DNA from: Microcaldota archaeon | GTDB taxonomy: Archaea > Micrarchaeota > Micrarchaeia > Micrarchaeales > CABMGC01 | Length of the DNA stretch: 38,026 bases | Assembly (NCBI GenBank): GCA_027449585.1 | Contig: DAIDLJ010000003.1 | Location: 1 to 38,026, forward strand | Reading direction: 5' to 3' | Shown here: positions 27,214 to 34,642 of the stretch, in pieces | Numbering within the stretch: position 1 is the stretch's first letter | Layout of the letters: each line of letters begins with the position of its first letter | Program-made: the position numbers and the translations under genes | The notes under the pieces: generated by a model | Database searches by the model: none | What the model was told of the DNA's origin: nothing | Seen by the model: only the letters and a program-made list of their open reading frames with translations

Positions 27214-27288
27214 CGGGTCTGACGGGATTTGAACCCGCGACCTTAACCTTAGGACGGTTCCGCTCTATCCAAGCTGAGCTACAGACCC
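27214..27288 (-). tRNA. tRNA-Arg(CCT)
   Basis: Reverse complement GGGTCTG-TA-GCTCAGCTTGGATAGAGC-G-GAACC-GTCCTAA-GGTTA...GCGGGTTCAAATCCCGT-CAGACCC; anticodon CCT. Confidence 0.87.
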
Positions 27289-27341
27289 ACATTTGCATTA
27301 GAGATATGAACCGGATATGAATATAAAGTCTTTTGGTGGCT

Positions 27342-27893
27342 TTACGAACGCATTTCGGGCAGGACCTTCTTCATTGCGCTGATAGGAGGGTAGATGTAAA
27401 TCTCGTAGGTTCCCTCTGAGCCAATGCTGAGAAGCTCGTTCTTAACGGCTTCTGGGATGTCAGAAAACTCGATCTTCTCGAATCCGCGCTGGGTGAGTTC
27501 GTTGTGACCCTGGCTTACCCCGTTCTTGAGGGAGACTATTGTCGCCTTTGGGTCCGACGTGTTTATCGCATCTATTATCGCATCCTTGAGCTTTGAATTC
27601 AGGCCGTTTCCGCGGTATTCCGGAAGGACTACGGCTGCTCGGAGCTCAACCCATCCTGATTCTGGCCATTTTGAAGCTGCCTGATGGCCTATTATGTCCC
27701 CTTTTTCATTCTTGGCCACAAAACACATGCCGTGGTTTATCCATGACTTGACATCATCTTCGGTGACATGCAGGACTGCGCCGGAGCGCTTGAACTCGTC
27801 ATTTATAAGGTTCGTTACCTTCTTTGCCTCTGACATTTCTGCAGCAACTACGCTGAACTTAAAGGCGTTTTGATGCTTTAGCTGTATCCCCAT
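27342..27893 (-). CDS. GNAT-family N-acetyltransferase
   Basis: CFVAKNEKGDIIGHQ...VELRAAVVLPEYRGNGLNSKLKDAIIDAI. Confidence 0.75.
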   Translation of the reverse strand: MGIQLKHQNAFKFSVVAAEMSEAKKVTNLINDEFKRSGAVLHVTEDDVKSWINHGMCFVAKNEKGDIIGHQAASKWPESGWVELRAAVVLPEYRGNGLNSKLKDAIIDAINTSDPKATIVSLKNGVSQGHNELTQRGFEKIEFSDIPEAVKNELLSIGSEGTYEIYIYPPISAMKKVLPEMRS

Positions 27894-27935
27894 TTTAATC
27901 AGATAAATAGTGCATTAAATCCTATATAAACATTG

Positions 27936-27951
27936 TGCACTATTTAGTGCA
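27936..27951. promoter_or_regulatory. Inverted repeat operator candidate at GNAT promoter
   Basis: TGCACTA-TT-TAGTGCA; third half-site TAGTGCA at 27908-27914; TATA-like CTATATAAA between them. Confidence 0.55.
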
Positions 27952-28081
27952 AATTTGACTGTAAACGTACCATATGATACAATTTATATTTGAGGAGTGC
28001 AGCAGATAACAAGGGATATGTATACGGTGATTTGTACGCAGAGCTTTTGAAGAGAAAATTTATCGGCTTGTGGGAATCGAC

Positions 28082-28429
28082 TCATTTACCGCAGACTCCT
28101 TGAGAAGGAATATACTCTTCGTATTTTGGCTCATTTCGCCTTAACCTAAGAAGCTCTGCCGTCATCTCGCTAAGGGTCAGCTGATAGCCCGGTTTTATTA
28201 CGCTCAATGAGTTAAAGACCTCACCGTCATGCGTTTCGAAAAGCACATTGTGACCTATTATCTCCCCAGTCTCATTCTTGGCCACAATGGACTTTCCATC
28301 CTTTATCGCATCCTTTATCATAGATATTGAAGCGTTAGAATAGCGCGTGGAGCGGAGAAGAACCATTATGCCCATCATGTCATTTTCTGTGCTTTTTTGT
28401 ATCGTTATGCCCTTTTGCATAGTCTTCAC
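28082..28429 (-). CDS. Short GNAT-like protein lacking the acetyl-CoA loop half
   Basis: MMGIMVLLRSTRYSNASISMIKDAIKDGKSIVAKNETGEIIGHNVLFETHDGEVFNSLSVIKPGY aligns by eye with the N-terminal half of the neighbouring GNAT. Confidence 0.45.
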   Translation of the reverse strand: MKTMQKGITIQKSTENDMMGIMVLLRSTRYSNASISMIKDAIKDGKSIVAKNETGEIIGHNVLFETHDGEVFNSLSVIKPGYQLTLSEMTAELLRLRRNEPKYEEYIPSQGVCGK

Positions 28430-28519
28430 TGAAATGATAAGAATTATTATGATATATAAGCTTTTTGTGAGATTTTAGATTAGAATATCATATTTTATGG
28501 TATTGTATCAGGTGAAACA

Positions 28520-29113
28520 ATGACTGTATCGGACATAGTTAGGATGTACCTGAAAAACAAGCCCTACACATTGGAGGCGCTTGAAAATAGCATAGTGAAT
28601 TACAGTGCGCTTGCCAGGATAGTGCAGCGAGAGTTGCGCATAAAGAATTACCATGCGATTAAGGCGGCGCTGCGAAGGTATGCCCAGGAACTTAAGGAGA
28701 ACAGCATAAGCATAGAGAAGCATGCTACTTCCATAATAAAATCTAGCAAGATTACCATAGAGAGCGGTATAGCTGTGGTGATATCAACGTCTGATCTCGA
28801 CGTTGAGAAGAGCGGTAAGATAAAACTCAATGATTACTACATCTATCTCGTGCCCGATCCTTCTGAACTTAAGTACATAAAGAAGGGAAGGGGCACTATA
28901 AAGGTCCAGGAGAATGCATCTGCGATAACGATCCATTCAGAGGAGAGGCTTGAGGCGCTTCCGGGCTTTGTGGCATTCGTCGCTTCTTTGCTTGCTGAAC
29001 AGAACATAAACATAATAGAGTTCATATCATGCTACACCGAGACGCTGCTTGTTGTGAGCAACAGCGATGCACTAAAGAGCCATGGTCTTCTTATGGGCAT
29101 AACTGAGAAATAG
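28520..29113 (+). CDS. Predicted regulator with N-terminal HTH-like and C-terminal ACT-like domain
   Basis: ALARIVQRELRIKNYHAIKAALRRYA; C-terminal GFVAFVASLLAEQNINIIEFISCYTETLLVVSNSD typical of ACT. SD GGTGA upstream of ATG. Confidence 0.55.
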   Translation: MTVSDIVRMYLKNKPYTLEALENSIVNYSALARIVQRELRIKNYHAIKAALRRYAQELKENSISIEKHATSIIKSSKITIESGIAVVISTSDLDVEKSGKIKLNDYYIYLVPDPSELKYIKKGRGTIKVQENASAITIHSEERLEALPGFVAFVASLLAEQNINIIEFISCYTETLLVVSNSDALKSHGLLMGITEK

Positions 29114-29114
29114 C

Positions 29115-30026
29115 TCACTTGTTGCTTGCCAGTATCCCGTCTATTATTCCATTCACGCCTATTCCTCCAGTGGACCTCACCACTATCCTGTGGCTCAGCA
29201 CCGGCTTTGCGAGGAAGCGTATGTCCTCCTTTGTTACCTCGGACCTTCCCTCTATGAGCGCCTTTGCCTTTGCGCACTGCAGAAATGAGATGTCGGCCCT
29301 TGGACTTGCTCCCATGACTATGTGTATGTCCTTTCTGGTCGCATCGACGAGTTTTGTGAGGTACTGGCTCGCTTCTTCAGGAAGCACTATCGACTTGGCC
29401 TTCTGCTGAAGCTCCAATATGTCTGCAATTGTAAGTATCTTCTTGGTCTCGATATGCTCCTCGGACTCCTTTATCCTGAGCATCTTCTCTTCCTCCTCCA
29501 TGGAGGGATAGGTAACCTCGATCCTCATGACAAACCTGTCAGCAAGGACCTTTGGAAGGGCCTCTGTGCCCTCGATCCTGAGTGGATTTTGCGTAGCTAT
29601 CGCCATGAAGGGCTTTGGCAGCGGAATGGACTGCCCTCCGAGCGTCACCTGTCTCTCCTCAAGAGCCTCGAGGAAGGCGCTCATGGTCCTTGGCGGCGCC
29701 CTGTTGAGTTCGTCCATTAAGAGTATGTTGGTGAAAATTGGCCCCTTGTTTAATTTTATGTCCCTGTTCTCGTCATAGTAGGCCTGCCCCACTATATCCT
29801 CTGGAACAAGATCGGGCATGCACTGTATCCTCTTGAAGTTTGCCTGCATCGTGTCTGCGAGTGCCTTGCTCATCGTAGTCTTTGCAACTCCTGGAACCCC
29901 TTCGAGGAGCACGTGGCCGTTGGCGACAAGACCTATGAACAAAAGCTCTATCACTTCGGTCTTTCCGGAGATATGCTTCTTGAGCTCCTCCTCGACCTTC
30001 TGATAGGCTTCTTTTGGATCTGCCAA
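29115..30026 (-). CDS. MoxR-type AAA+ ATPase
   Basis: LLEGVPGVAKTTMSKALA, LLMDELNRAPPRTMSAFLEALEERQVT, ATQNPLRIEGTEALPKVLADRF. Confidence 0.9.
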   Translation of the reverse strand: MADPKEAYQKVEEELKKHISGKTEVIELLFIGLVANGHVLLEGVPGVAKTTMSKALADTMQANFKRIQCMPDLVPEDIVGQAYYDENRDIKLNKGPIFTNILLMDELNRAPPRTMSAFLEALEERQVTLGGQSIPLPKPFMAIATQNPLRIEGTEALPKVLADRFVMRIEVTYPSMEEEEKMLRIKESEEHIETKKILTIADILELQQKAKSIVLPEEASQYLTKLVDATRKDIHIVMGASPRADISFLQCAKAKALIEGRSEVTKEDIRFLAKPVLSHRIVVRSTGGIGVNGIIDGILASNK

Positions 30027-30073
30027 TCAATCAACAATTAGATTTGTTTCTCAGTCTTTAAATAACTGCGCAG

Positions 30074-31090
30074 TTAGTTTGCAATCTTCTTGTGCACTGC
30101 GACTGGCTTTGGCTGGGCGCCTCGCTCCAGGGCAGAGAATTGATACTGCTTGAAGAGCGGCGTGAGGACATCTTTGGACTCTGAGAGCAGAACATAGTGA
30201 TAGGCGCTTAAGCCACTTTTATCGACAAGATTCTGGTTTGCACCGGCCTCCAGCAGGGTCTTGCACATCTCAACGTCCCCGCTTATTGCAGCCAGTATCA
30301 AGGCAGTGTTTCCGAGCAGGTCCTGAGCGTTTACGTTAGCCTCCTTTTTCTTGAGTATCTCCTTCATTATGTAAAGGTTCTCGTTTGATGCGGCAAGTAT
30401 TAGGGCGGTTTCCTTATGCTTGTTCTCTGCGTTTGGATCGGCATTCTTTAGTAGGAGCAACGTGGAGGTCCTGAAATCGTCTGCACGGACCGCAAGAAGC
30501 AGTGGCGTTTCTCCCTCAGCATCATACGCATTGACATTTGCTCCGGCTATTACGAGGAGCTCTGCGGTGTCAAAATAGCCTTTGTGAAGCGCAGTAAGAA
30601 GCGGGGTGTTGCCTTTGACGTTTGTGGTGTTTACGTGCGCGCCGCTCTTTATAAGAAGGTCGATCATGTCGTTGTCCCCTGTGAAGGTGGCATAGGTTAG
30701 AGGGGTGTTTCCTGCCCGGTCCTGGAAATTTACATCTGCGCCTGCATCTATGAGCATTTTTGCGACCTCTTGATTTCCACCGTTGGCCACGCGATGAAGA
30801 GGCGGACTCTCGCCTAGAAGATACGCATTTGGATCGGACCTCCTTGAAAGCAGGAGCCGGACTATCTCTGGATTCATGTTCTTTACAGTTACTGCAAATA
30901 CAAGCGGATGAAAGAACCTGTTCATAGGTCCTTTGGGGGTGTTGACAATTCCCCATAGCATCGGCTCTTCAACGTTTGCACCAAGATCAAGAGCCATCTC
31001 TGCAAGCCCTCTGTTTCCTTCCAGCAGCGCGTCGCGTAGCAGCGCGTTGCCCATTACCTTTAGGGTCTCTGGATTTGCTTCTGAGGACAT
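30074..31090 (-). CDS. Ankyrin-repeat protein
   Basis: Multiple ~33-aa repeats, e.g. GNTPLTYATFTGDNDMIDLLIKSGAHVNTTNVKGNTPLLTALHKGYFDTAELLVIAGANVNAYDAEGETPLLLAV. Confidence 0.9.
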   Translation of the reverse strand: MSSEANPETLKVMGNALLRDALLEGNRGLAEMALDLGANVEEPMLWGIVNTPKGPMNRFFHPLVFAVTVKNMNPEIVRLLLSRRSDPNAYLLGESPPLHRVANGGNQEVAKMLIDAGADVNFQDRAGNTPLTYATFTGDNDMIDLLIKSGAHVNTTNVKGNTPLLTALHKGYFDTAELLVIAGANVNAYDAEGETPLLLAVRADDFRTSTLLLLKNADPNAENKHKETALILAASNENLYIMKEILKKKEANVNAQDLLGNTALILAAISGDVEMCKTLLEAGANQNLVDKSGLSAYHYVLLSESKDVLTPLFKQYQFSALERGAQPKPVAVHKKIAN

Positions 31091-31100
31091 TAATACACCA

Positions 31101-32096
31101 TCATATTCCGGTTACTTTCTTCTTTTTATCTGGAGCTATCTCTACCTTTCCAGGCTCGCTAGCCCTAAGAAGGCTTATCAGGTGCCTGTTGCCGCCGGCG
31201 TTTGCCAGGGATATCAGGGATTCCCATTCCTTGCCTGCATCCTTGAGCTCTGGATGCTTCTCCATCATGTAATCGAACACTTCGCAGTTGTTTGTCTTGA
31301 CTGCATACATTGCAGCATTCATACCAAAACTGTCCGTCGCATGCATGTCCGCACCGCAGTCTATTAGCGCCTTTGCTGCTGCGTTGCTTCCCTTCTGCAC
31401 TGCATAGATGAGCGGAGTTTCCATGTTGGCTCCTCTCACATCGAGACTTGCGCCATGCCTTATCAGCATCTTTGCAATCACGTCGTTGTCAAGCTGCGCT
31501 GCGTAGTGGAGCGCAGTATATCCTTCCGAATCCCTTACGTTGGCATCGACATTGTAATCCAGAAGTATTGCAAGCATTCCATCGCGGCCCTTCTTTGTAG
31601 CCTCTATTACCGGGAAGATGTTTGCCCATCCCCCCGCGTTTGGATTTGCACCGGCTTCAAGCAGTATACTCATATTCATCGATCTGTTGCTCTCTATTGT
31701 ATTCACAAGTGGCGTAGAGCCTTGGGCGTCGGGCTGGTCGAGGCTGACTCCGGGTTCGTTTGTTATGAGTTGCAGTGACCTTGGAGAGCCTTTGTATGCG
31801 GCATAGTGCACCGGGCCTGCTTCCTGAAGCGCCTGATCGAAAGTGGGATCTGCGCCGTTATCGAGCATGGCCTTTATTATCCTATGATCGATGTCAGGTA
31901 TGGTTAGGGCAATTAGTAGCGCTGGAAGGGAACGAGAAGTCTCGACTTCTCCGTTCTTTATCTTTACTGGAAAGGAGACGTTGAGCGCCGCTCCGAGCTC
32001 TATTGCAAGCTCGACCTCCTTATAACTCTTTGACTTTGTTATTGCATCAAGGAGCATATTGTTTACTAGCTCTACGAATTTTCCATCATCTTCCAT
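31101..32096 (-). CDS. Ankyrin-repeat protein
   Basis: Repeats such as GYTALHYAAQLDNDVIAKMLIRHGASLDVRGANMETPLIYAVQKGSNAAAKALIDCGADMHATD. Confidence 0.9.
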   Translation of the reverse strand: MEDDGKFVELVNNMLLDAITKSKSYKEVELAIELGAALNVSFPVKIKNGEVETSRSLPALLIALTIPDIDHRIIKAMLDNGADPTFDQALQEAGPVHYAAYKGSPRSLQLITNEPGVSLDQPDAQGSTPLVNTIESNRSMNMSILLEAGANPNAGGWANIFPVIEATKKGRDGMLAILLDYNVDANVRDSEGYTALHYAAQLDNDVIAKMLIRHGASLDVRGANMETPLIYAVQKGSNAAAKALIDCGADMHATDSFGMNAAMYAVKTNNCEVFDYMMEKHPELKDAGKEWESLISLANAGGNRHLISLLRASEPGKVEIAPDKKKKVTGI

Positions 32097-32125
32097 TCAT
32101 ACCCAACTTAAAGGACATTTTTCCA

Positions 32126-32149
32126 TATTTAAACGTTTACTGCAAATTT
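32126..32149 (-). promoter_or_regulatory. Promoter element of Ank-Ank-MoxR operon
   Basis: Minus strand AAATTTGCAGTAAACGTTTAAATA; near-identical copy at 17097-17120 at identical distance from its ATG. Confidence 0.65.
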
Positions 32150-32257
32150 TCGAACCTTGCTCTTGACTTATCAGATTGATGGCGTAGGACCGTTCCATAC
32201 AAAAGGTTTAAATTAAAGCGTTTTGCTAATATACTCAGTTAAATTTGGGGCTTTTTT

Positions 32258-32599
32258 ATGGCAGGAAAGAAGAGATCTGACACTAGGCTAGCTTCTGTAC
32301 CGGAGGTACTAAACATACTTGAAGACAGGAAGAAGGACAGTGAGTTTGGCTACGAACAGACGCTTGCGTATGAATATGCCACCAAGTTCTCGCAGGTAAA
32401 GGAGTCCGATGCCAAGAAGATGGTAAAGGAACTCGAAGAGCTTGGACTTGAAGAAAAACTTGCTCTGAAGATGGTGGAGATAATGCCGGACAATGCAAGC
32501 CTGGTAAAACTGGTTCTTGCAATGGACAAGAACAGGCAGCCTACGGATGACGATACTGTTGGGAAGATACTGGGAGTAGTGAAGAGCTACTCAAATTAA
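32258..32599 (+). CDS. rpoF: DNA-directed RNA polymerase subunit F (Rpo4/Rpb4)
   Basis: VPEVLNILEDRKKDSEFGYEQTLAYEYATKFSQVKESDAKKMVKEL; followed by the usual DUF655 partner. Confidence 0.85.
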   Translation: MAGKKRSDTRLASVPEVLNILEDRKKDSEFGYEQTLAYEYATKFSQVKESDAKKMVKELEELGLEEKLALKMVEIMPDNASLVKLVLAMDKNRQPTDDDTVGKILGVVKSYSN

Positions 32600-32617
32600 T
32601 AAATTTTGGGTGTTGGT

Positions 32618-33199
32618 ATGGTTGAGTTAGAGCAGAGAAGGGAGAATCTGGAGGAGCACGCAATAGTGCTGGACTTCCTACCTACAGGAAGATCCTCCAG
32701 TGCAAGGTCCGAGCCGCTGGTTCAGATGATAGGCGAGGAGAAGTTCACGCTGCTTGAGGCTGTTCCAAAGGTCCCGGAGATAAAGATAGGGGAGAAGGTC
32801 TACATAGGAAAAGGGGAGAGGGACAAGATCGCGATAATAAAGGGTAGGCTTGCATACAACGACCTCACCGAAGTCTCGAAGAACGAGCTCCATACGGCAA
32901 TAACGAATGTGATAAGGGGCAATGAGAAGAAGTTCGTTGGCATATTCAATAGCGCAGGTCCGCTCAACATAAGGATGCACTCGCTAGAGCTGCTGCCTGG
33001 TGTCGGCAAGAAGCATCTGGCCGCCATACTCGATGCGCGTGACGAGAAGCCTTTCGAGAGCTTCGAGGACATAGCAAAGAGGGTGGCTCTTCTGCAGGAT
33101 CCTGTCAAGCTGCTCACCGAAAGGGTAATACTTGAGCTCAAGGGAGAGTCGAGATTCTACATACTTACAAAGATGCCGGCTAGGGAGCATCAATTCTAA
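32618..33199 (+). CDS. DUF655 family protein (HhH-containing RNA/DNA-binding protein)
   Basis: EEHAIVLDFLPTG...IKIGEKVYIGKGERDKI...LHSLELLPGVGKKHLAAILDARDEKPFESFEDIAKRV. Confidence 0.85.
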   Translation: MVELEQRRENLEEHAIVLDFLPTGRSSSARSEPLVQMIGEEKFTLLEAVPKVPEIKIGEKVYIGKGERDKIAIIKGRLAYNDLTEVSKNELHTAITNVIRGNEKKFVGIFNSAGPLNIRMHSLELLPGVGKKHLAAILDARDEKPFESFEDIAKRVALLQDPVKLLTERVILELKGESRFYILTKMPAREHQF

Positions 33200-33229
33200 T
33201 TGTAATATTTGAAAAATTAGCAGCAGCGC

Positions 33230-33517
33230 TTAGGCCTTCTCAAGATGCGCCTGGGGCACTATTATCTTGACGGACTTTGACTTTGACGTGGGAACAAGCA
33301 CAACATAGGCGTCCCCCCTCTTCTCTATGACAGTGCCGACCCTTCCCTTGTACCTTGGATGAGGTATGTTCTTCATGTTGCCCTTTGGAAGTATCAGCGC
33401 GCGCTCGCCTATCTGGAAGTTCTTTATGAGCGTAGTTATTCCCATCCTTGAGAGTCGGTGATGCCTGGCAAGTTGCCTTGTTCTTCCGACGAAGAGACCG
33501 TGAGATCTTTGTGACAT
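33230..33517 (-). CDS. rpl21e: 50S ribosomal protein L21e (eL21)
   Basis: MSQRSHGLFVGRTRQLARHHRLSRMGITTLIKNFQIGERALILPKGNMKNIPHPRYKGRVGTVIEKRGDAYVV. Confidence 0.88.
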   Translation of the reverse strand: MSQRSHGLFVGRTRQLARHHRLSRMGITTLIKNFQIGERALILPKGNMKNIPHPRYKGRVGTVIEKRGDAYVVLVPTSKSKSVKIIVPQAHLEKA

Positions 33518-33530
33518 GCAAATCAGCAAC

Positions 33531-33550
33531 GCTAATTAATCGTAATTAGC
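33531..33550. promoter_or_regulatory. Perfect inverted repeat in eL21/TBP divergent promoter
   Basis: GCTAATTA-ATCG-TAATTAGC, 8+8 bp perfect with 4-nt spacer. Confidence 0.55.
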
Positions 33551-33613
33551 AAATACTTGTCCATATCAATATATAAATACCTTTCCAGTAGATATCTTTA
33601 AATAGTGGTAAAG

Positions 33614-33967
33614 ATGGCTAATACGAACTTTGCAAAGACCAAGTCGGGTAAGAGGGTTGAACTGAATACTAAATTCAAGATAGAAAACATAGTTGCAAGC
33701 GCAGATTTGGGGGTCGAACTTGATCTCTATGGCATAGCAAAGGCCTCGCCTGACGTCGATTACGAGCCGGAGCAGTTCCCTGGAGCCATCTGCAAGATAC
33801 ACGAGCCCAAGACCGCGCTGCTTCTCTTCAAGAATGGCAAGATAATCTGCACTGGGGCAAAAACCGAGGCAGACATCAAGAGAGCAATAGACCAGGTCAT
33901 AAAGATAGTAAAGAACTACATACTTGAGGCGAAGGAGAAGCCTGTCGAAGTGAAGGGCAAGAAGTAA
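33614..33967 (+). CDS. tbp: TATA-binding protein, single-repeat form
   Basis: KIENIVASADLGVELDLYGIAKASPDVDYEPEQFPGAICKIHEPKTALLLFKNGKIICTGAKTEADIKRAIDQVIKIVK is one complete TBP repeat; the ORF then ends in a Lys-rich tail and TAA. TATA box ATATAAATA at about 33571-33579. Confidence 0.85.
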   Translation: MANTNFAKTKSGKRVELNTKFKIENIVASADLGVELDLYGIAKASPDVDYEPEQFPGAICKIHEPKTALLLFKNGKIICTGAKTEADIKRAIDQVIKIVKNYILEAKEKPVEVKGKK

Positions 33968-34591
33968 TCAGCCCTTTATTCTTTTCATTCCTGCCTTGTA
34001 CACGAAGTAGAGCACTACGGCAAAGAGGGCTAGGACTGCGAACATCACCTGGATGTTTGTTATCGAAAGTGCATAGTATCCGAATACTATCAGCGCAGTA
34101 TTCCATATGAGTGCGCCTATAAGCGAGTAGAGATAGAAGTCCTTTAGGTTCATCTTGGCAAACCCTGCCGGGAAGCTTATCAAGCCCCTTACCACTGGGA
34201 GCATCCTTGATACGAACACCGTGAATGCGCCGTTCTTTGCAAACCATCCGCTAAAAGCCTCAAGCGATGACCTATTTATTCTGAAGGTGCGCAGGTGCCT
34301 GTAAACGACGTCCTTCTCTATGAAATAGGCTATCCAATAGTCCACTGATATTCCTATGGCCGTGCCAACCATTGATGCAACTATTGCAATTATCATGTTT
34401 AGGTTTCCGGTGCGCACAAAGTGGCCTGCGAGTGGAAGTATGACCTCGCTTGGCAGGGGAAGCGACGCGGACTCAAGCGCCATAAGGACGATTATTGCCA
34501 AGTAATCGTAGAGAGACATAAAGGCACTTATCGTTGAATATGTGCCTGAGAGTATGTTCACCATCGCACTTGAGATCGATAATATCAGCAT
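33968..34591 (-). CDS. DedA/VTT-family membrane protein
   Basis: SLPLPSEVILPLAGHFV, FVSRMLPVVRGLISFPAGFAKMNLKDFYLYSLIGALIWN. Confidence 0.85.
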   Translation of the reverse strand: MLILSISSAMVNILSGTYSTISAFMSLYDYLAIIVLMALESASLPLPSEVILPLAGHFVRTGNLNMIIAIVASMVGTAIGISVDYWIAYFIEKDVVYRHLRTFRINRSSLEAFSGWFAKNGAFTVFVSRMLPVVRGLISFPAGFAKMNLKDFYLYSLIGALIWNTALIVFGYYALSITNIQVMFAVLALFAVVLYFVYKAGMKRIKG

Positions 34592-34642
34592 GCAAAGACC
34601 TTATGCTCAGCAAATCTTTATATTATGTGCAATGGGCTTTGG

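Noticed and set aside
28004-28100. Possible plus-strand small ORF (..YVYGDLYAELLKRKFIGLWESTHLPQTP*)
   Set aside because: Too short, no good start codon, overlaps the end of the half-GNAT gene; no support beyond being open.
28447-28496. TATGATAT...ATATCATA inverted repeat
   Set aside because: AT-only arms about 30 nt apart in an AT-rich intergenic region; expected by chance.
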